DNA from: Thermoplasmata archaeon
Lineage (GTDB): Archaea > Thermoplasmatota > Thermoplasmata > Thermoplasmatales > GCA-001856825
Reading direction: 5' to 3'
DNA: 6,227 bases
Assembly (NCBI GenBank): GCA_021792355.1
Contig: JAJYUV010000057.1
Location: forward strand, 1 to 6,227
A program made the translations under genes and the position numbers. Every line of letters starts with the position of its first letter. Positions within the stretch are counted from its first letter, which is position 1. This document shows, piece after piece, positions 5,276-6,227 of this stretch. The notes under the pieces are model-generated. The model saw nothing but the letters and a program-made list of their open reading frames with translations, was not told where the DNA came from and did no database searches.

Positions 5276-5292
5276 TGAGTCTTTAAGACTCA
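5276..5292. repeat. Near-perfect 17-bp palindrome
   Basis: TGAGTCTTTAAGACTCA has 8-bp arms around a single central base and begins 5 bp after the GC-rich stem-loop. It could be an operator for a dimeric regulator, such as the adjoining HTH_10 protein, or part of a mobile-element end. It is not followed by a T-tract on either strand, so a terminator role is unlikely. Confidence 0.5.
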
Positions 5293-5393
5293 CCCTTGAT
5301 GTTCAGCGCTGTGCAGAAGTGAATACCACATGTCCTAAGAAGGGGCCCTGAATTCCAATAATTTTGCGGCAAAATCATGTATCTTATGGTAAA

Positions 5394-5409
5394 CTATAGA
5401 ATGATATAG
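5394..5409 (+). promoter_or_regulatory. TATA box and probable operator of the toxin-antitoxin operon
   Basis: CTATAGAATGATATAG has inverted arms CTATA and TATAG with a 6-bp spacer. The left arm is centred about 23-25 nt upstream of the antitoxin ATG, where the TATA box of a leaderless archaeal gene lies. An RHH antitoxin dimer bound here would block TBP, the usual autoregulation of TA modules. Confidence 0.45.
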
Positions 5410-5418
5410 TAATTTCAA

Positions 5419-5637
5419 ATGCCTACCAAAATTCAGGTTAGTGAAAAGCTGCAGAAAGAACTTGCAAAGCTTAAAGTGTATGACAAGGAAACTTATGAAG
5501 AAGTAATCTGGGACCTCATGGAAGACGCACTGGAGCTGGACGAAGAAACCAAGAGAGAAATCGCCCAAGCTAGGCAGGAGATCAAGGGAGGCAAATATCA
5601 CACCATGGAAGAAGTAAAGAAGGACCTGGGACTTTGA
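5419..5637 (+). CDS. Ribbon-helix-helix-type antitoxin
   Basis: This 72-residue acidic protein has an N-terminal strand MPTKIQVSE, then two helices (EKLQKELAKL and KETYEEVIWDLMEDALEL), the pattern of a ribbon-helix-helix DNA-binding dimer common in archaeal antitoxins. The charged C-terminal part (residues 41-72), with a HTMEEVKKDLGL end, would wrap around the toxin. No ribosome binding site precedes the ATG, consistent with a leaderless transcript from the TATA-like element at 5394. The stop overlaps the toxin start by TTGA. It should neutralise the RelE-type toxin and repress the operon; this follows from family behaviour and gene order, not from the sequence alone. Confidence 0.8.
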   Translation: MPTKIQVSEKLQKELAKLKVYDKETYEEVIWDLMEDALELDEETKREIAQARQEIKGGKYHTMEEVKKDLGL

Positions 5638-5888
5638 CCTATGAAGTGCTTTTTTCAGATCTCGCTCTCATGCAACCTAGAAAACTTGACCGGGAAATCA
5701 AACAGAAAATAATAGCAATCATCGAAAGGATCAGGATAAGGCCGGATGAGTATGTCAGGAAACTTGTTGGAGATGATAGATATAGGCATAGGGTGGGAAA
5801 CTACGGGATGATCTTGGACCTGGAAAAGGAAAAACTCATGATTCGGGTGTTAAGAACAGGACATAGAAGGAACGTTTATGATTCGTAA
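5634..5888 (+). CDS. RelE/ParE-superfamily toxin, possibly weakened
   Basis: The 84-residue protein follows the archaeal RelE pattern: YEVLFSDLAL (3-12), the basic first helix pair (17-36), YVRKLVGDDRYRHRVGNYGM (40-59) and the C-terminal strand IRVLRTGHRRNVYD (70-83). RelE toxins cut mRNA in the ribosomal A site using several Arg/Lys residues. Here the motif usually read RxGDYRVIY is RVGNYGMIL, so Gly58 replaces the conserved Arg. Pro15 sits in the first helix where Leu or Lys is common. Arg74, His77, Arg78 and Arg79 remain. The TTG start overlaps the antitoxin stop by 4 bp, which couples synthesis to that of the antitoxin. It may be a weak or inactivated toxin, or ParE-like. Confidence 0.82.
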   Translation: MTYEVLFSDLALMQPRKLDREIKQKIIAIIERIRIRPDEYVRKLVGDDRYRHRVGNYGMILDLEKEKLMIRVLRTGHRRNVYDS

Positions 5889-6045
5889 ATTTGCTCATTG
5901 CTCCCCCGGTTCCTTTATACAGAGTCTGATTGCCACCATAGAAACACTTCTGAATAAACATGTCATGATCCAAATCAGGGAAAGCGAACTGGATATACAG
6001 GGTAGAAGGGTGAGAAATGCCAGAGACTTTCTTGAGGAAATCTGA
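5878..6045 (+). CDS. 55-residue frame overlapping the toxin end, hypothetical
   Basis: The ATG at 5878 lies inside the toxin gene's last codons in another frame and opens 55 codons to a TGA. The stretch from residue 16 reads SLIATIETLLNKHVMIQIRE and ends in a charged helix (GRRVRNARDFLEEI), with a composition like real coding sequence. I do not recognise it. It could be a third small gene of the TA operon through the 11-bp overlap, or the broken end of an older gene whose frame begins near the TATA-like TTTATA at 5914 and the ATG at 5965. The longer minus-strand frame opposite it is antisense to relE and less likely. Confidence 0.35.
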   Translation: MIRKFAHCSPGSFIQSLIATIETLLNKHVMIQIRESELDIQGRRVRNARDFLEEI

Positions 6046-6129
6046 CGCAATCACCAGTGCCAGTTGCAGGGTGTAAAGATGCCTCAAAAATGCAACACAG
6101 TTTGATATATGTTTTGGGACAATATTATT

Positions 6130-6227
6130 CTACTGGACTCCCATGATAATTTCGCTTTCGGAGGTTTCCAGGACTTTTCCGACATAGTATTCCGCCCTAT
6201 ACCCTGACAGGTATGAGATGATCCTGT
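6130..6227 (-). CDS. C-terminus of a gene entering from the right edge
   Basis: A minus-strand frame is open from the window edge to a TAG at 6132-6130, giving 31 residues (RIISYLSGYRAEYYVGKVLE, then TSESEIIMGVQ). The mix of charged, aromatic and aliphatic residues looks like a true C-terminus, and the other frames are interrupted. The family cannot be told from so little. It converges on the 55-residue frame, with about 85 bp between the two stops. Confidence 0.4.
   Translation of the reverse strand, partial: RIISYLSGYRAEYYVGKVLETSESEIIMGVQ

Noticed and set aside
4571..5900. 12-bp direct repeat ATTTGCTCATTG at 4571-4582 and 5889-5900
   Set aside because: About one such match is expected by chance in a window of this size, and the flanks do not match, so it is no evidence for an element boundary.
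5836..6087. 83-codon minus-strand reading frame
   Set aside because: Antisense to the toxin end and to a more protein-like plus-strand frame; no ribosome site.
1..6227. CRISPR array, tRNA or rRNA genes
   Set aside because: No regularly spaced repeats and no tRNA or rRNA-like stretches were seen on either strand.

Overview
The window looks like a chromosomal accessory region of a Thermoplasmatales-type archaeon (Ferroplasma, Acidiplasma or Cuniculiplasma-like acidophile). This is inferred from several things. There is a bacterio-opsin-activator-type HTH gene and an archaeal-style RHH/RelE toxin-antitoxin pair. TATA-like boxes lie about 25 nt upstream of start codons, giving probable leaderless genes, mixed with genes that use strong GGAGG-type ribosome binding sites. 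Arg and Ile codons are often AGG/AGA and ATA. No rRNA or tRNA gene was seen to place the organism more firmly.

Left part (1-750): the first nine codons of a minus-strand gene, perhaps a transposase, run off the left edge behind a consensus ribosome binding site. They are followed by about 700 bases of decayed sequence that includes a frameshifted minus-strand gene and a small plus-strand reading frame.

Centre (751-3277): a compact mercury-resistance locus. On the minus strand, reading right to left, come a free-standing heavy-metal-associated (MerP/NmerA-like) Cys protein, mercuric reductase MerA without its usual N-terminal metal-binding domain, and a DUF302 protein. Gaps are 13 bp and a 4-bp overlap, so this is one operon. 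A divergent HxlR-like winged-helix regulator with two N-terminal cysteines faces it across 88 bp, which hold a TATA-like box and an inverted repeat. The implied scheme is that the small protein captures cytoplasmic Hg(II) and passes it to MerA, which reduces it to Hg(0), while the regulator senses metal or thiol stress. No MerT-type importer and no MerB lyase are present.

Right-centre (3278-5300): a 256-bp stretch with broken reading frames, a divergent pair of a DUF488 (YeaO-like) protein and a hemerythrin-like HHE protein sharing a TATA-like centre, then a short HTH_10 (Bat-type) regulator that seems to have lost its N-terminal half. Two adjacent stem-loops (5247-5292) lie upstream of it.

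Right part (5300-6227): a leaderless, autoregulated-looking RHH antitoxin/RelE toxin operon with a 4-bp TTGA overlap. The toxin carries Gly where RelE proteins usually have the Arg of the GDYR motif. A 55-codon frame overlaps the toxin end, and the C-terminus of a minus-strand gene enters from the right edge. Mer genes, a possible transposase, broken genes and a TA module together suggest an acquired, still-rearranging stress island.
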